Positions 8,838 through 19,433 of a stretch of 64,000 nucleotides of DNA are shown piece by piece. The position numbers were made by a program, and so were the translations under genes. The DNA lies in the NCBI GenBank assembly GCA_027487905.1, contig JAIYCR010000052.1, forward strand, positions 1 to 64,000, in the 5' to 3' direction. This DNA is from Rubrivivax sp. GTDB lineage: Bacteria; Pseudomonadota; Gammaproteobacteria; Burkholderiales; Burkholderiaceae_C. The notes under the pieces were generated by a model. The model saw only the letters and a list, made by a program, of their open reading frames with translations. It did no database searches and was not told the origin of the DNA. Within the stretch, counting starts at the first letter, position 1, and each line of letters starts with the position of its first letter.

Positions 8838-9611
8838 TCAATCCCGGTAGCTGGCGTCCTCGCGGTCCAGGCGGCGCAGCAGCCCCGGCCACGCCAGCGC
8901 GCCGGCGCCCAGGCCGCGGGTGGCGACCCGGGCCTGCTCCGTCGCGGTCTCGATGATCGACGGCGGCACCTCCACCAGCCGTCCGCCGCCGGACTGCGCC
9001 CGGATCTGGATGCTGCACACCGTCTCGAAGAAGTACATCGCCAGGAAGGCATCGGCCACGCTTCGCCCCACCGTCAGCAGGCCGTGGTTGCGCAGCATCA
9101 GGTAGTTCGCCTGGCCGAGGTCGGCCACCAGGCGGGGCTTCTCGTCGTCCCGGAGGGCGACGCCTTCGTAGTCGTGATACGCCAGGCTCGAGAGCACGAA
9201 GATCGACTGCTGGGACAGCGGCCGCACGCCATTGGCCTGCGCCGACACGGCCACGCCGTTCAGGCTGTGGGTGTGCAGCACGCACTGGGCATCGGGCCGC
9301 GCGGCGTGCACCGCGCTGTGGATGGTGAATCCGGCCGGGTTGACCGGATAGGGGGAATCGTCGAGCTTTTCGCCGTGGTGGTTCACCCGCACCAGGCTGG
9401 AGGCGGTGATCTCGTCGAAGGTCATGCCGTAGGGGTTGATCAGGAACACGTCCTGCTCGCCCGGCACCCGTGCGGAGATGTGCGTGAAGACGATGTCGTC
9501 CCAGCCGAAGCGGGCGACGAGCCGGTAGGCCGCGGCAAGGTCCACCCGCACCTGCCATTCATCGGGCGGGCAATCGGTGCGGGACGGTGGGCGAAGGGGA
9601 GTGACGGACAT
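8838..9611 (-). CDS. Class II aldolase/adducin domain protein
   Basis: Protein of 257 residues with the zinc-dependent class II aldolase/adducin fold. Visible motifs are GWDDIVFTHISARVPG, FLINPYGMTFDEIT, the metal-binding HTHS segment, and LRNHGLLTVG. Members cleave sugar phosphates such as fuculose 1-phosphate or decarboxylate related compounds, and the substrate here cannot be assigned. ATG 9611 (MSVTPLRPPSR) is preferred over an upstream in-frame start that would add 17 basic residues. It diverges from a Crp-type regulator across 131 bp, so that regulator may control it (inference). Confidence 0.85.
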   Translation of the reverse strand: MSVTPLRPPSRTDCPPDEWQVRVDLAAAYRLVARFGWDDIVFTHISARVPGEQDVFLINPYGMTFDEITASSLVRVNHHGEKLDDSPYPVNPAGFTIHSAVHAARPDAQCVLHTHSLNGVAVSAQANGVRPLSQQSIFVLSSLAYHDYEGVALRDDEKPRLVADLGQANYLMLRNHGLLTVGRSVADAFLAMYFFETVCSIQIRAQSGGGRLVEVPPSIIETATEQARVATRGLGAGALAWPGLLRRLDREDASYRD

Positions 9612-9721
9612 GGCATTGCGCTCCGGTTCGATGCGCCAGGGCCGGCGGACGAGGCCCGGCAAGCCGTCGATGCTCGCCCGACCGGTGCGCGGGTGAACAA
9701 TAGGAAAACCCGCGGGTGCCT

Positions 9722-9739
9722 TTGTCGCCCGGGGGACAA
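9722..9739. promoter_or_regulatory. Near-perfect 18-bp palindrome over the RBS of the Crp-type gene
   Basis: TTGTCGCCCGGGGGACAA is symmetrical except for one pair of bases (positions 6 and 13). Its right arm supplies the GGGGGA Shine-Dalgarno of the regulator that starts at 9743. The two TTGTC/GACAA arms have the dyad form of Crp/Fnr-family operators. It could be an autoregulatory operator or an RNA hairpin hiding the ribosome site. Confidence 0.45.
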
Positions 9740-9742
9740 GTC

Positions 9743-10447
9743 ATGGACATCACGGTTCTTACAGTCGAAGAACGCCAATCGATCGATGAAGGCCCATGGT
9801 TCTCGAAGCTGTCGGCGGCGCTGCAGCAGGCCATCCTGCTGCGCTCCACCGTGCGCCGCGTGAACGACGGCGCCACCCTCACCACCCGTGGCAGCCCGGC
9901 CGACGAATGGTGCGGCGTCGCCCGGGGAGCGGTGCGGGTGAGTTCGGTCTCTCTGTCGGGCAAGCAGGTCACGCTCACCTATGCCGAGCCGGGCACCTGG
10001 TTCGGCGACATCGCCCTCTTCGATGGCCTGCCCCGAACCCACGACGCCCATGCGCACGGCGAGACCACGCTGGTGGTCGTGCGCAAGGGCGATTTCCGCG
10101 CCCTGCTGGCCGCCCATCCGGAGCTGTCCGAGGCGCTGCTGCACCTGAACTGCCGACGCCTGCGCTTGATGTTCGATGCCCTGGAAGACCTCAACACCCG
10201 CCCGCTGGCGGCGCGGCTCGCGCGTCAGCTGCTGCTGCTGGCGCGCAGCTACGGCGTCCAGGAGGGCGACGAGCTGCGCATCGGGCTGCAACTGGCGCAG
10301 GAAGACCTCGCCCAGTTGCTGGGCGCCTCGCGCCAGCGGGTGAACCAGGAGCTCAAGGCCCTGGAGCGTGCCGGCGTGCTGCGCGTGGAGCCGACGCGGC
10401 TGGTCATCCTCTCGCGTGACAAGCTGCTGAGCGCCACCGAACGTTGA
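9743..10447 (+). CDS. Crp/Fnr-family transcriptional regulator
   Basis: Transcription factor of 234 residues. Residues about 20-130 form the cyclic-nucleotide-binding-like beta-roll ([20 protein letters not shown]). A dimerisation helix follows, then a Crp-type winged helix (about 175-225, [20 protein letters not shown]). No Fnr cysteine cluster is present, so it is not an oxygen-sensing Fnr. The effector is unknown. ATG 9743 follows GGGGGA by six bases. Its stop is 11 bp before the phosphotransferase gene on the same strand, and the aldolase gene diverges from it. It is probably the local regulator of one or both (inference). Confidence 0.9.
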   Translation: MDITVLTVEERQSIDEGPWFSKLSAALQQAILLRSTVRRVNDGATLTTRGSPADEWCGVARGAVRVSSVSLSGKQVTLTYAEPGTWFGDIALFDGLPRTHDAHAHGETTLVVVRKGDFRALLAAHPELSEALLHLNCRRLRLMFDALEDLNTRPLAARLARQLLLLARSYGVQEGDELRIGLQLAQEDLAQLLGASRQRVNQELKALERAGVLRVEPTRLVILSRDKLLSATER

Positions 10448-10458
10448 GCCCGCCCTCC

Positions 10459-11550
10459 ATGCAAGCATCGCAAGCCTCCGATCCGCACGCCATCGACACC
10501 GCCGCCCTGCAGGCCTGGCTCGAACCCCGCCTGGACGGCTTTCAGGGGCCGCTCACGGTGGAGAAGTTCAAGGGCGGACAGTCCAATCCGACCTACCGGC
10601 TGTCCACTTCGGGCGGTGCCTGGGTGATGCGCAGCAAGCCCGGTCCGGTGGCCCGGCTGCTGCCATCGGCGCACGCCATCGAGCGAGAGTTCCGCGTGAT
10701 GCATGCGCTGGCCGGCTCCGAGGTGCCGGTGGCCCGGATGCACCTGCTGTGCGAGGACGAGTCGGTCATCGGCCGGGCCTTCTACCTGATGGAGCACGTG
10801 GACGGCCGCGTGCTCTGGGACCCTTCGCTGCCGGGCCTTGCGAACAGCGAGCGTGCGGCGATCTACGACGAGATGAACCGGGTGATCGCCGCGCTGCACC
10901 GCGTCGACCCTGCAGCCATCGGGCTTTCCGACTACGGCAAGCCGGGCAACTACTTCGAGCGCCAGATCGGCCGCTGGACCCGCCAGTACCAGGCCTCGCT
11001 CGGCCCGGGCCTGGAGCCCATCGAAGCCATGGCCCGGCTGATCGACTGGCTGCCCGCCCACATTCCGCCCAGCGCCCGCGACGAGGCCCGCGCGTCCATC
11101 GTGCACGGCGACTTCCGGCTGGACAACCTGATGTTCCACCCCACCGAGCCGCGGGTGCTGGCGGTTCTGGACTGGGAACTGTCCACCCTCGGGCATCCGA
11201 TGGCCGACTTCAGCTACCACTGCATGAGCTGGCACATCCCGCCCGGTGCCTTCCGCGGCATCGGCGGCGTGGACATCGCCGCGCTGGGCATACCGGCCGA
11301 GGCCGACTACATCGAGCGCTATCTGCAGCGCCTGGACGGCGAAGCGCTCGACGCCCGCCGCGCCGCCGTGCGGGCCGACTGGAACTTCTACCTCGCCTAC
11401 AACCTCTTCCGCATTGCCGCCATCCTGCAGGGCATTGCCCGCCGGGTGGTGGATGGCACCGCCTCCAGCGCACAGGCCCGCGCCGCCGGCGCCGGCGCCC
11501 GCCCGCTGGCCGACCTCGGCTGGTCTTTCGCGCAGCGCGCAGGCGCTTGA
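10459..11550 (+). CDS. APH-family phosphotransferase (ACAD10/11 N-domain/LvaA-like)
   Basis: Kinase-like phosphotransferase of 363 aa. Visible features: nucleotide-binding N-lobe ([15 protein letters not shown]), Brenner motif HGDFRLDN at residue 216 with catalytic D218, and the metal-binding DWE at 238-240. Relatives are the aminoglycoside-phosphotransferase-like domains fused to ACAD in human ACAD10/11, and bacterial LvaA, which phosphorylates the 4-hydroxyl of 4-hydroxyacyl-CoA. An acyl-CoA dehydrogenase of the matching ACAD10/11 type follows 86 bp downstream, which supports that role over antibiotic resistance. ATG 10459 is preferred to an in-frame TTG at 10444. Confidence 0.86.
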   Translation: MQASQASDPHAIDTAALQAWLEPRLDGFQGPLTVEKFKGGQSNPTYRLSTSGGAWVMRSKPGPVARLLPSAHAIEREFRVMHALAGSEVPVARMHLLCEDESVIGRAFYLMEHVDGRVLWDPSLPGLANSERAAIYDEMNRVIAALHRVDPAAIGLSDYGKPGNYFERQIGRWTRQYQASLGPGLEPIEAMARLIDWLPAHIPPSARDEARASIVHGDFRLDNLMFHPTEPRVLAVLDWELSTLGHPMADFSYHCMSWHIPPGAFRGIGGVDIAALGIPAEADYIERYLQRLDGEALDARRAAVRADWNFYLAYNLFRIAAILQGIARRVVDGTASSAQARAAGAGARPLADLGWSFAQRAGA

Positions 11551-11636
11551 GGCGCGCTGCACCGCACCGCAAGGCCCCGCCCTTCCCCCGCACCGCCGAT
11601 CCACCAGAACGAACCATCCACCGAGGAGACCCCTGC

Positions 11637-12854
<1,218 letters not shown>

Positions 12855-12889
12855 GGTCCAGGGCCGGGCCCGGGCCCGACCCCCCCCGC

Positions 12890-13645
12890 TCAGCGCGACG
12901 TCGGGTCGCGCTCAGCCGGGGACAGCGTGGTGACGCCGGCACTCCCCAGCCCGGACGACACCGAGGACAGCCCCGCAGCCACGGCCAGCGCCGCGGTCGC
13001 CGCCCGGTTGAAGAGCTGCTGGGCCGCCTGCAACACCGCCGGATCGGGCTCGTCGCAGCGGGTTCGCAGGTAAAGCCGCCCCCGCAGCGTCATCAGCACC
13101 AGCGGGTCCAGCAAGGCGGGCCGCTCGTCGCCTGAACAGGCCGACCGTTCCAGCGCCTGCACCAGCCCCGCATCGTCGAGCCACCGCTCGACCGACCGCG
13201 CCGAAGAAGCCACCGCGCCGAGCGACCCCCTCAGCCCGCGCCAGCGGGTGAGGTTTTCCTTGCGGAACAGCGCCAGCCAGCGCATTTCCTCGGGCACCTC
13301 GAGATCGACCTCGGTCTGGGCCTGTTCGGTGAAGAGGCCGAAGGCGTCGCGCTCGAGGCTTTCCATCAAGGTGCTGGACAGCAGCAGCATCTGCAGGTCG
13401 GTCGGCAGCCCGAGTTCGCAGCGGATGCGAAGTTCAGGCCCTGCGATGTAGCTGCGCTGGGGCGGCCCCCATTCGAGGCGCCAGGTGCGGCCAGCCACCG
13501 GCCCCTGGACGACGAAACCCCGCTCGTCGCGCTCGCGCCGGAAATCGAAGCCGGACGTACCCGCCCATCGGGCAACGCCTGGCCAGTCGGGGGCCGGCGG
13601 CAGCCGTCCCACCCAGCGCTGCACCGTCTTCAACCAGCGGGGCAT
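12890..13645 (-). CDS. Hypothetical protein, 251 aa
   Basis: I do not recognise this protein. It starts at ATG 13645 (MPRWLKTVQRWVGRL), is Trp/Arg-rich at the N-terminus, and has mixed alpha/beta character. A small-residue, mildly hydrophobic stretch lies near the C-terminus (ATAALAVAAGLSSVSSGLG). There is no signal peptide and no clear membrane helix. Coding is supported by the strong third-position GC typical of neighbouring genes. It converges on the acyl-CoA dehydrogenase gene (35 bp gap) and diverges from the DUF5666 lipoprotein. No function can be proposed. Confidence 0.7.
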   Translation of the reverse strand: MPRWLKTVQRWVGRLPPAPDWPGVARWAGTSGFDFRRERDERGFVVQGPVAGRTWRLEWGPPQRSYIAGPELRIRCELGLPTDLQMLLLSSTLMESLERDAFGLFTEQAQTEVDLEVPEEMRWLALFRKENLTRWRGLRGSLGAVASSARSVERWLDDAGLVQALERSACSGDERPALLDPLVLMTLRGRLYLRTRCDEPDPAVLQAAQQLFNRAATAALAVAAGLSSVSSGLGSAGVTTLSPAERDPTSR

Positions 13646-13777
13646 GGTGTCAGCCCGGCCTTGCGCGCCAGGCGCAGGGATGTGCAAGAGGGTGCGGCAT
13701 GGCTTGAGTGTATGCAGCCCACTGCCGCCCCCGGCCGCGGATGGTCGACGGGCGCCGGCATGGCTCCGACGCCAGGC

Positions 13778-13806
13778 TTGCGCAATTCCTGTGCGTGGGA
13801 AATAAT
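13778..13806 (+). promoter_or_regulatory. Putative sigma-70 promoter of the DUF5666 lipoprotein gene
   Basis: TTGCGC (13778-13783) and AATAAT (13801-13806) are separated by exactly 17 bp, in an otherwise AT-poor intergenic region. They match the -35 and -10 consensus at 4/6 and 5/6. The predicted start near 13813 would leave a leader of about 75 nt before ATG 13888. Confidence 0.5.
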
Positions 13807-13887
13807 CCCATTTATCGAACGGCGTCTGGCGTTCGTTCGCCGCCGCAGGCGTCGCCCCAACCGTCCCTTCTCCCCCAGGAGCACCCG

Positions 13888-15612
13888 ATGAACACGAAGC
13901 ATCCCTTCCCGCCTGCGCAGCTGCGCACCGTCCTGGCGACGGCCCTGATCGGCGCGTCCGCGCTGCTGGGCGCCTGTGGAGGCGGCGGCAGCGATGCCGG
14001 CGGCCTCGCCGGCGAATCCAGCGGCCAGGCGGTGGGCACCGTCACCGGCTTCGGATCGGTCATCGTCGACGGCGTGCGCTACGACGACCGCAACGCCCGG
14101 GTGCAGATCGACACCGAGACCGGCGCGCCGGACGACCGGGGCGGCACGGTGGCGGTCAAGCTCGGCCAGCGGGTCTCGCTTGACTTCTCCGGCAGCGACG
14201 ACCGCAGCGCCGCCAGCCGGGTGGGCATTGCCGCCGAGGTGGTCGGGCGGGTCAGCGCGGTCTCGCCCGAGCTGGTCATCGCCGGGCAGACCATTCGGAC
14301 CCAGGAAGACGCGAGCGTCGGCCCGGTCACCGTCTATGAGGGTTTCGCCTCGCGCAACGACATCCGGGTAGCCGACCGTGCCGAGGTGCACGGCACGCCC
14401 AAGCTGGTCAACGGCCAGATCGTGATCGAGGCCAGCCGCATCGAGCGCAAGCCGACCGCCGAGGCCTGGCTGCGGGTGGCCGGAACCGTCAGTGCCCTCG
14501 CCGCCGATGGCAGCCGCTTCACGCTCGGCGGCCTGACCGTCAACCTCGACCTGCGCCCGAGTGGCACCCGCGTGGTGCCGGCCAGCGTGGCGTTGGCCAA
14601 TGGCCAGAGGGTGGTGGTGTGGAGCACCGGCGCCGCGGTGGGCAATGCGCTCAGTGCCAGCGTGGTGCGCATCCAGCGGGGCCAGACCCAGGGCAGCCAG
14701 GAGCTGCGCCTCTCCGGGCCGATCACCGACTGCACAGCGCCCTGCGCCGGTGCCTTTAAGGTGGGCGGAACGCCGGTGAACGCGGCCGCGGCCGGTGTGG
14801 ACTTCCGCAACGGCGCCGCCGCGGACCTGGCCAACGGCCGCTGGGTGGACATCCGCGGCAGCCTGGACGCGGCCGGCCAGACGGTGGTGGCCACCCGCGT
14901 GACCCTGCGAGACCGCGGCCCCGCCGTGCCGGGCACCCGGCTGCGCGGCAGCATCACCGACTATGTCGACGCGACGAACTTCAAGGTGAGAGGCGTTCCG
15001 GTCACCACCAACAGCGCCACCGTCCTGTCCGGCTGCCCCACCCCGCTGGCCAATGGCACGCTGGTCGACGTGCAGGGCCGCATCACCGCCACGCAGGTGC
15101 TGGCCACCCGCATCGACTGCTCCAGCAGCGGCGACGGCTTCACCGTCGAACTCAAGGGAACGGTGGGCAGCGTGGACAGCACCGCCCGCAGCTTCACCTT
15201 CGCCGCGGGCACCGGCACCGGCAGCCTGGCCGGGGTGACGGTGAAGTACGACGAACGCACGGCCTTCGAAGATGGCGCGGTCGGCCAGCTCGTCCCCGGC
15301 GCCCGAGTGGAGGTCAAGGGCAGCGTGAGTGGCCAGGTGCTCACTGCCCGCGAAATCGACTTCGAGGATTCGTCCGCCTCCGGCGTCGGCCTCTTCGAGT
15401 CCGAGGGCATCGTCGGCAGCGTCACGTCGGCCGGTGCGGGCGCGCCCGTCACCGCCTTCAGCATCGGCGGCACGAGCTTCACCGTGACGGCGCAGACGGT
15501 CTTCGTGCCCAACGCCGCCGCGCTGGTGCCGGGCACCGAGGCGAAGGTGCTCTTCCGCAAGGAGGGTTCGACCTCGGTGGCCACCTGGGTGCGGGTGCGG
15601 CGCGGCGGTTGA
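13888..15612 (+). CDS. DUF5666 repeat lipoprotein
   Basis: The 574-residue protein is exported as a lipoprotein: basic N-terminus, hydrophobic core, lipobox LLGAC with Cys30, then a flexible GGGGSDAGG spacer. The rest is about seven divergent beta-rich repeats of 65-80 residues. Each has an opening such as GTVTGFGSVIVDG, AGTVSALAADGSRF, LRGSITDYVDATNFKV or LKGTVGSVD, and a closing such as VDIRGSLD or VEVKGSVSGQVLTAREI. This is the DUF5666 pattern, whose function is unknown; it probably forms small beta-barrels at the cell surface or in the periplasm. An AGGAG Shine-Dalgarno precedes ATG 13888. It has its own predicted promoter. Confidence 0.85.
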   Translation: MNTKHPFPPAQLRTVLATALIGASALLGACGGGGSDAGGLAGESSGQAVGTVTGFGSVIVDGVRYDDRNARVQIDTETGAPDDRGGTVAVKLGQRVSLDFSGSDDRSAASRVGIAAEVVGRVSAVSPELVIAGQTIRTQEDASVGPVTVYEGFASRNDIRVADRAEVHGTPKLVNGQIVIEASRIERKPTAEAWLRVAGTVSALAADGSRFTLGGLTVNLDLRPSGTRVVPASVALANGQRVVVWSTGAAVGNALSASVVRIQRGQTQGSQELRLSGPITDCTAPCAGAFKVGGTPVNAAAAGVDFRNGAAADLANGRWVDIRGSLDAAGQTVVATRVTLRDRGPAVPGTRLRGSITDYVDATNFKVRGVPVTTNSATVLSGCPTPLANGTLVDVQGRITATQVLATRIDCSSSGDGFTVELKGTVGSVDSTARSFTFAAGTGTGSLAGVTVKYDERTAFEDGAVGQLVPGARVEVKGSVSGQVLTAREIDFEDSSASGVGLFESEGIVGSVTSAGAGAPVTAFSIGGTSFTVTAQTVFVPNAAALVPGTEAKVLFRKEGSTSVATWVRVRRGG

Positions 15613-15682
15613 GTGCAACATCCGGGCGCGGAGCCAAGCCGGGCCTGACGCCCCTGGCACCGCGCCTGCCCAGGATGTCCGC

Positions 15683-15964
15683 ATGAACACCCCCCTGCCC
15701 ATCGAGCACCGCCCGGCTGAGCATCGCTTCGTCTGCCAGGTCGACGGCCTGCTGTCTTGCGCCGAATACCAGCTTTTCCCGGGCCGCATGGTGATGACGC
15801 ACACCGTGGTCGACCCTCGACTGCAAGGCCGGGGCATCGCCGCGGCCCTGGTGGCTGCGGCGCTCGCCCACGCGCGTGCGGAAGGCCTGAAGGTGGTTCC
15901 ACGATGCAGCTACGTGGATGCCTACATGAGACGCCACCCGGACACGGCCGACCTGCGCGCTTGA
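15683..15964 (+). CDS. Small GNAT-like acetyltransferase (CG type)
   Basis: Single-domain protein of 93 residues of the short GCN5-related N-acetyltransferase type. It has the acetyl-CoA loop VVDPRLQGRGIAAALVAAALA, here interrupted by no extra domain, and the typical end motif CSYVDAYMRRHP. Such minimal GNATs (YidJ/NATD1-like) act on unknown small substrates or proteins. AGGA precedes ATG 15683. It ends 21 bp before the stop of the convergent chrA. Confidence 0.82.
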   Translation: MNTPLPIEHRPAEHRFVCQVDGLLSCAEYQLFPGRMVMTHTVVDPRLQGRGIAAALVAAALAHARAEGLKVVPRCSYVDAYMRRHPDTADLRA

Positions 15965-15985
15965 CCCGGCCCGCCGCGGGCGCGA

Positions 15986-17413
15986 TCAGCCCAGGCCTGG
16001 CACGCCACCCACCGGCACCCGGGGCAGCCACCCCGCCAGTCCGCCCGCCAGCCCGGCGGCCGCTGCCAGGGCGATCACCGTCATCACGCCGGCACGGGCG
16101 CTGAAGAGCAGCGCTGCGGCCGCCAGCGTGAGGACCGCAGCGACCGCGTCCACCGGCCCGCGCCAGCCGGACGGCCACAGCACATGCAACGCGAAGAAGA
16201 GCGCCAGGCTTGCGATGACACCCACCACGGCGGCGGTGATGGCCGTCAGCGGCGCGGTGAACGCGAGGCTGCCGCGGGTGCCCTCCACCAGCGGGCCACC
16301 GGCCAGGATGAACACAAAGGACGGCAGGAAGGTGAACCAGGTCACCAGCAACGCAGCGAAGACGGCCGCGGCCAGGCGTCCGTCGGGGCCGAACAGCGCC
16401 AGCAGATCGGGGCTCTGCCAGGCGCCCACGAAGCCCACGAAGGCCACCACCATGATCAGCGGGCCGGGCGTTGTCTCGCCCAGGGCCAGTCCGTCGATCA
16501 TCTGCGTGGCCGTGATCCAGCCGTGGTGCTGCACCGCACCCTGCACGACGAAGGGCAGCACCGCATAGGCGCCGCCGAAGGTCAGCAGCGCGGCCTGCGT
16601 GAAGAAAAGCCCCATCTGGGCCAGCGTTCCCGACGGTCCGGCCCATGCCACCAGCATCCCCATGGGCAGCGCCCACAGCGCTGCACCCGCCGCCAGCACC
16701 TTCGCCAGGCCCAGGCGGCTGAATCGGGCGTGCGCGGGCGGCGGCGTGTGGTCGTCGATCAGGGCTGCCGGTCGGCTGTTCGCGGCTGACGCGGCGCCCT
16801 CGCGCTTTTCAGCGGGTGGCGCGGCCTGCGCACCCAGCGCGTCGGGCCACACCCGACCCAGCACCCATCCACACAGCGCCGCGCCCAGGACGACCAGCGG
16901 GAAGGGCAGCGACAGGCCGGCCAGGGCCACGAAGGCCAGCGCCGCCAGCGCCCACAGCACGGGGGTGCGCAGCACCCGCGTGCCGATGCGCCAGGCGGCA
17001 TGCAGCACGATGGCCACCACCGCCGGCTTGATCGCCCACAGCACAGCGGCCACCAGCGGCTGCTCGCCGTGCGACACATACAGCCACGACAGCAGCACCA
17101 GGATCCCGAGCGAGGGCAGCACGAACAGCACGCCGGCAGCGACGGCGCCGCGGGTGCGGTGCAGCAGCCAGCCCAGGTAGGTGGCCAGCTGCTGCGCCTC
17201 CGGGCCGGGCAGCAGCATGCAGTAGTTCAGTGCGTGCAGGAACCGGCCCTCGCTGATCCAGCGCCGCCGCTGCACCAGCTCGGCATGCAGGATGGCGATC
17301 TGGCCCGCCGGGCCGCCGAAGCTCACCCAGCCCATCCAGGCCCAGAAACGCAGTGCCTCCAGGAAGGTCGGTGCGCGGGGAGCGGAAACGGGGTCGTGCG
17401 AAGCGGGCTGCAA
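15986..17413 (-). CDS. chrA: Chromate efflux transporter ChrA
   Basis: Bidomain CHR-family inner-membrane transporter of 475 aa that expels chromate. Each half begins with the family signature: FWAWMGWVSFGGPAGQIAILH near residues 22-42, and FFTQAALLTFGGAYAVLPFV in the second half, followed by LALGETTPGPLIMVVAFVGF. About ten hydrophobic segments are visible, and a hydrophilic linker of about 40 residues separates the halves. The frame closes with a stop three codons upstream of TTG 17413, so TTG is the only start that keeps the first CHR motif intact. No chrB regulator is adjacent, so this may be a background-level efflux gene. Confidence 0.9.
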   Translation of the reverse strand: MQPASHDPVSAPRAPTFLEALRFWAWMGWVSFGGPAGQIAILHAELVQRRRWISEGRFLHALNYCMLLPGPEAQQLATYLGWLLHRTRGAVAAGVLFVLPSLGILVLLSWLYVSHGEQPLVAAVLWAIKPAVVAIVLHAAWRIGTRVLRTPVLWALAALAFVALAGLSLPFPLVVLGAALCGWVLGRVWPDALGAQAAPPAEKREGAASAANSRPAALIDDHTPPPAHARFSRLGLAKVLAAGAALWALPMGMLVAWAGPSGTLAQMGLFFTQAALLTFGGAYAVLPFVVQGAVQHHGWITATQMIDGLALGETTPGPLIMVVAFVGFVGAWQSPDLLALFGPDGRLAAAVFAALLVTWFTFLPSFVFILAGGPLVEGTRGSLAFTAPLTAITAAVVGVIASLALFFALHVLWPSGWRGPVDAVAAVLTLAAAALLFSARAGVMTVIALAAAAGLAGGLAGWLPRVPVGGVPGLG

Positions 17414-17480
17414 GGTGGGGGGTCACGGGCTTGCGCGGACGGCGCGGACCGCACAGTGTGCCGCGCCCGTCCCCCGCTCT

Positions 17481-19250
17481 TCAGGCCCTTGGAGCGGCCT
17501 TGGGTTCCTGGTCCTGCAGCAGGCGCCACATCACCTTGCCCGAACCCGACTTGGGCAGCGCGTCGACGAACTGCACCACCCGCGGTGCCTTGTAGACCGC
17601 CATCTGCTCGCGCGACCAGTCGATGATGGCCTGGGCCTCGGTGTGGCCCCGCGCCTCGGGCCGCAGCACCACGACGGCCTTGACCGTCTCGCCGCGGTAG
17701 TCGTCCCGGGTGGCAATGATGCAGGCCTCCTGGATCGCCGGATGGCGGTAGAGCATGGCCTCCACCTCGGCCGGCCACACCTTGTAGCCGCTGGCGTTGA
17801 TCATCCGCTTCAGGCGGTCGGTGATGAAGAAGTAGCCCTCCTCGTCCATTCGGCCGAGGTCGCCGCTGCGGAAGAAGGCCCGGTGTTCAGGGTCCGCGGG
17901 CAGCTGCACGAAGGCCGCCCGGGTGGCCTCGGGATGGCGCCAGTAGCCCTGGAACACCATCGGCCCGTGGATGACGATCTCGCCCACCTCGCCCACGGGA
18001 AGCTCCTCGAGCGTCACCGGATCGACCACGCGCGCGTCCACGCCGAAGATGGGAATGCCCAGGCACTGCAGCTTGGCCCGCTCCGGCGGGTTGGCGTGGC
18101 TCGGTGCGGCTGTCTCGGTGAGGCCGTAGCCCTCGGCGAAACCCAGGCCGAAGCGCTCGCGCAGCCGTTCGGCCACGGCTTGCGGCATGGCCGCGCCGCC
18201 TCCGCTCAGGAAGCGCAGGCTGGACAGGTCGAACTGCTCCAGCCGGGGGCTGGCCAGCAGGTCGATGACCATGGTGGGAATGCAGGTCCAGTGCGTCACG
18301 CCGTGGCGAGAGATGGATTCACCGGCCAGCTCACGGTCCCAGCGCGGCATCAGCACCACGGTGGAGCCGCACCACACCGAGCCCAGCAGGCTGTAGACCA
18401 GGCCGGTGATGTGGAACATCGGCACGACGCCCAGCGCGACGGTCTCGGCACCGGCATGGCCCCAGCTGGCGCCGGCCACGGCGTTGTGCATCAGGCTGCG
18501 GTGGGTGTGCATGCAGCCCTTGGGCGCACCGGTCGTGCCGGAGGTGTAGGGCAGCAGGGCCAGGTCGTCCGGACGGGCGGCGCCGGGCTGCACCGGTGGC
18601 GCGTGCTCCAGCGCATCCGCCCAGCGAACCAGCGCCGGGCCCGCGGCGGCGCCGGGCTGCGCCGCGGCGTCCAGCGCGGCCTTGAGCTCGCCTTCCCGGT
18701 ACAGCCAGTCGGCTAGGGCGGCGGACAGGCCGGGCACCTCGCTGGCCGGCTCGCCCGGGCGGGGCCGCGGCGGCAAGGCGTCGGCGTAGCGCACCACCAG
18801 AACGCTGCGCAGGCGTTCGTCGGCCCCGAGCAGTGCCTGCGCCTGCAAGGCCACCGGCAGCAGGTCCTCGGCGCACACCAGCACGCGGGCGCCCGAGTCG
18901 GCCAGCACATGGCGCAACTCCTCGGCCCGGTTCATCGGGTTGACCGGCACCACCACCGCATCGGCGCGCAAGGCGCCGTAGAAGGCCACCGGGTACTGGG
19001 GGCAGTTCTGCAGCAGGATCGCCACGCGGTCGCCCGCGGCCACACCCTGCTGCTGCAGCCAGCCGGCCACCGCTGCGGCCTGGCTAGCCAGCACAGCGAA
19101 GCTCAGCGGCCGGCCGAAGAAGAGGTAGGCCGCCTTGTCGGGGTATCGCAGCGCCGACACCTCCAGGTTCGTCCACAGGGACGTCTCGGGCAGCACGAGC
19201 GAGCGGGGCAGGCGCTGGGGCCAGATGCGGTGGTGGGGGCGGTCGTTCAT
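17481..19250 (-). CDS. Long-chain acyl-CoA ligase (AMP-binding)
   Basis: ANL-superfamily adenylating enzyme of 589 aa that activates a carboxylic acid to acyl-AMP and then acyl-CoA. Seen features: phosphate loop YTSGTTGAPKG, GYGLTETAAPSH, the hinge region SGDLGRMDEEGYFFITDRLKR, and the C-terminal catalytic lysine in PKSGSGKVMWR. An insert of about 45 residues (roughly 150-200) separates the N-terminal lobes. The chain-length preference is not readable from sequence. The start is ATG 19250. The gene stands alone, diverging from the exonuclease gene. Confidence 0.88.
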   Translation of the reverse strand: MNDRPHHRIWPQRLPRSLVLPETSLWTNLEVSALRYPDKAAYLFFGRPLSFAVLASQAAAVAGWLQQQGVAAGDRVAILLQNCPQYPVAFYGALRADAVVVPVNPMNRAEELRHVLADSGARVLVCAEDLLPVALQAQALLGADERLRSVLVVRYADALPPRPRPGEPASEVPGLSAALADWLYREGELKAALDAAAQPGAAAGPALVRWADALEHAPPVQPGAARPDDLALLPYTSGTTGAPKGCMHTHRSLMHNAVAGASWGHAGAETVALGVVPMFHITGLVYSLLGSVWCGSTVVLMPRWDRELAGESISRHGVTHWTCIPTMVIDLLASPRLEQFDLSSLRFLSGGGAAMPQAVAERLRERFGLGFAEGYGLTETAAPSHANPPERAKLQCLGIPIFGVDARVVDPVTLEELPVGEVGEIVIHGPMVFQGYWRHPEATRAAFVQLPADPEHRAFFRSGDLGRMDEEGYFFITDRLKRMINASGYKVWPAEVEAMLYRHPAIQEACIIATRDDYRGETVKAVVVLRPEARGHTEAQAIIDWSREQMAVYKAPRVVQFVDALPKSGSGKVMWRLLQDQEPKAAPRA

Positions 19251-19433
19251 GCGGCGGGTATAGCGCAGCGCCCCGCGCTTGGGCCTCGGCACAGACCCGC
19301 AGGCATCGACCGTGAAGCACGACCGCAGTCCTGCAGTTGCCCGCAACGCAGGCGGCTCGGGCGATGAATCATGCGCAGCATCGCGTATGGCGCATTCGTC
19401 CCCGGGCTTGTACCTTGCCACTGCCTCGATGCC

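Noticed and set aside
6577-9558. Apparent fusion of the FimV-like protein with aldolase-frame sequence upstream
   Set aside because: The FimV-like frame stays open through the aldolase gene, but a proper signal peptide starts at ATG 8736. The aldolase is encoded in a different frame.
12861-12878. GGGCCC repeats between the acyl-CoA dehydrogenase and the unknown gene, as a terminator
   Set aside because: They are self-complementary simply because of GC runs. The pairing is ambiguous and no T-tract follows.
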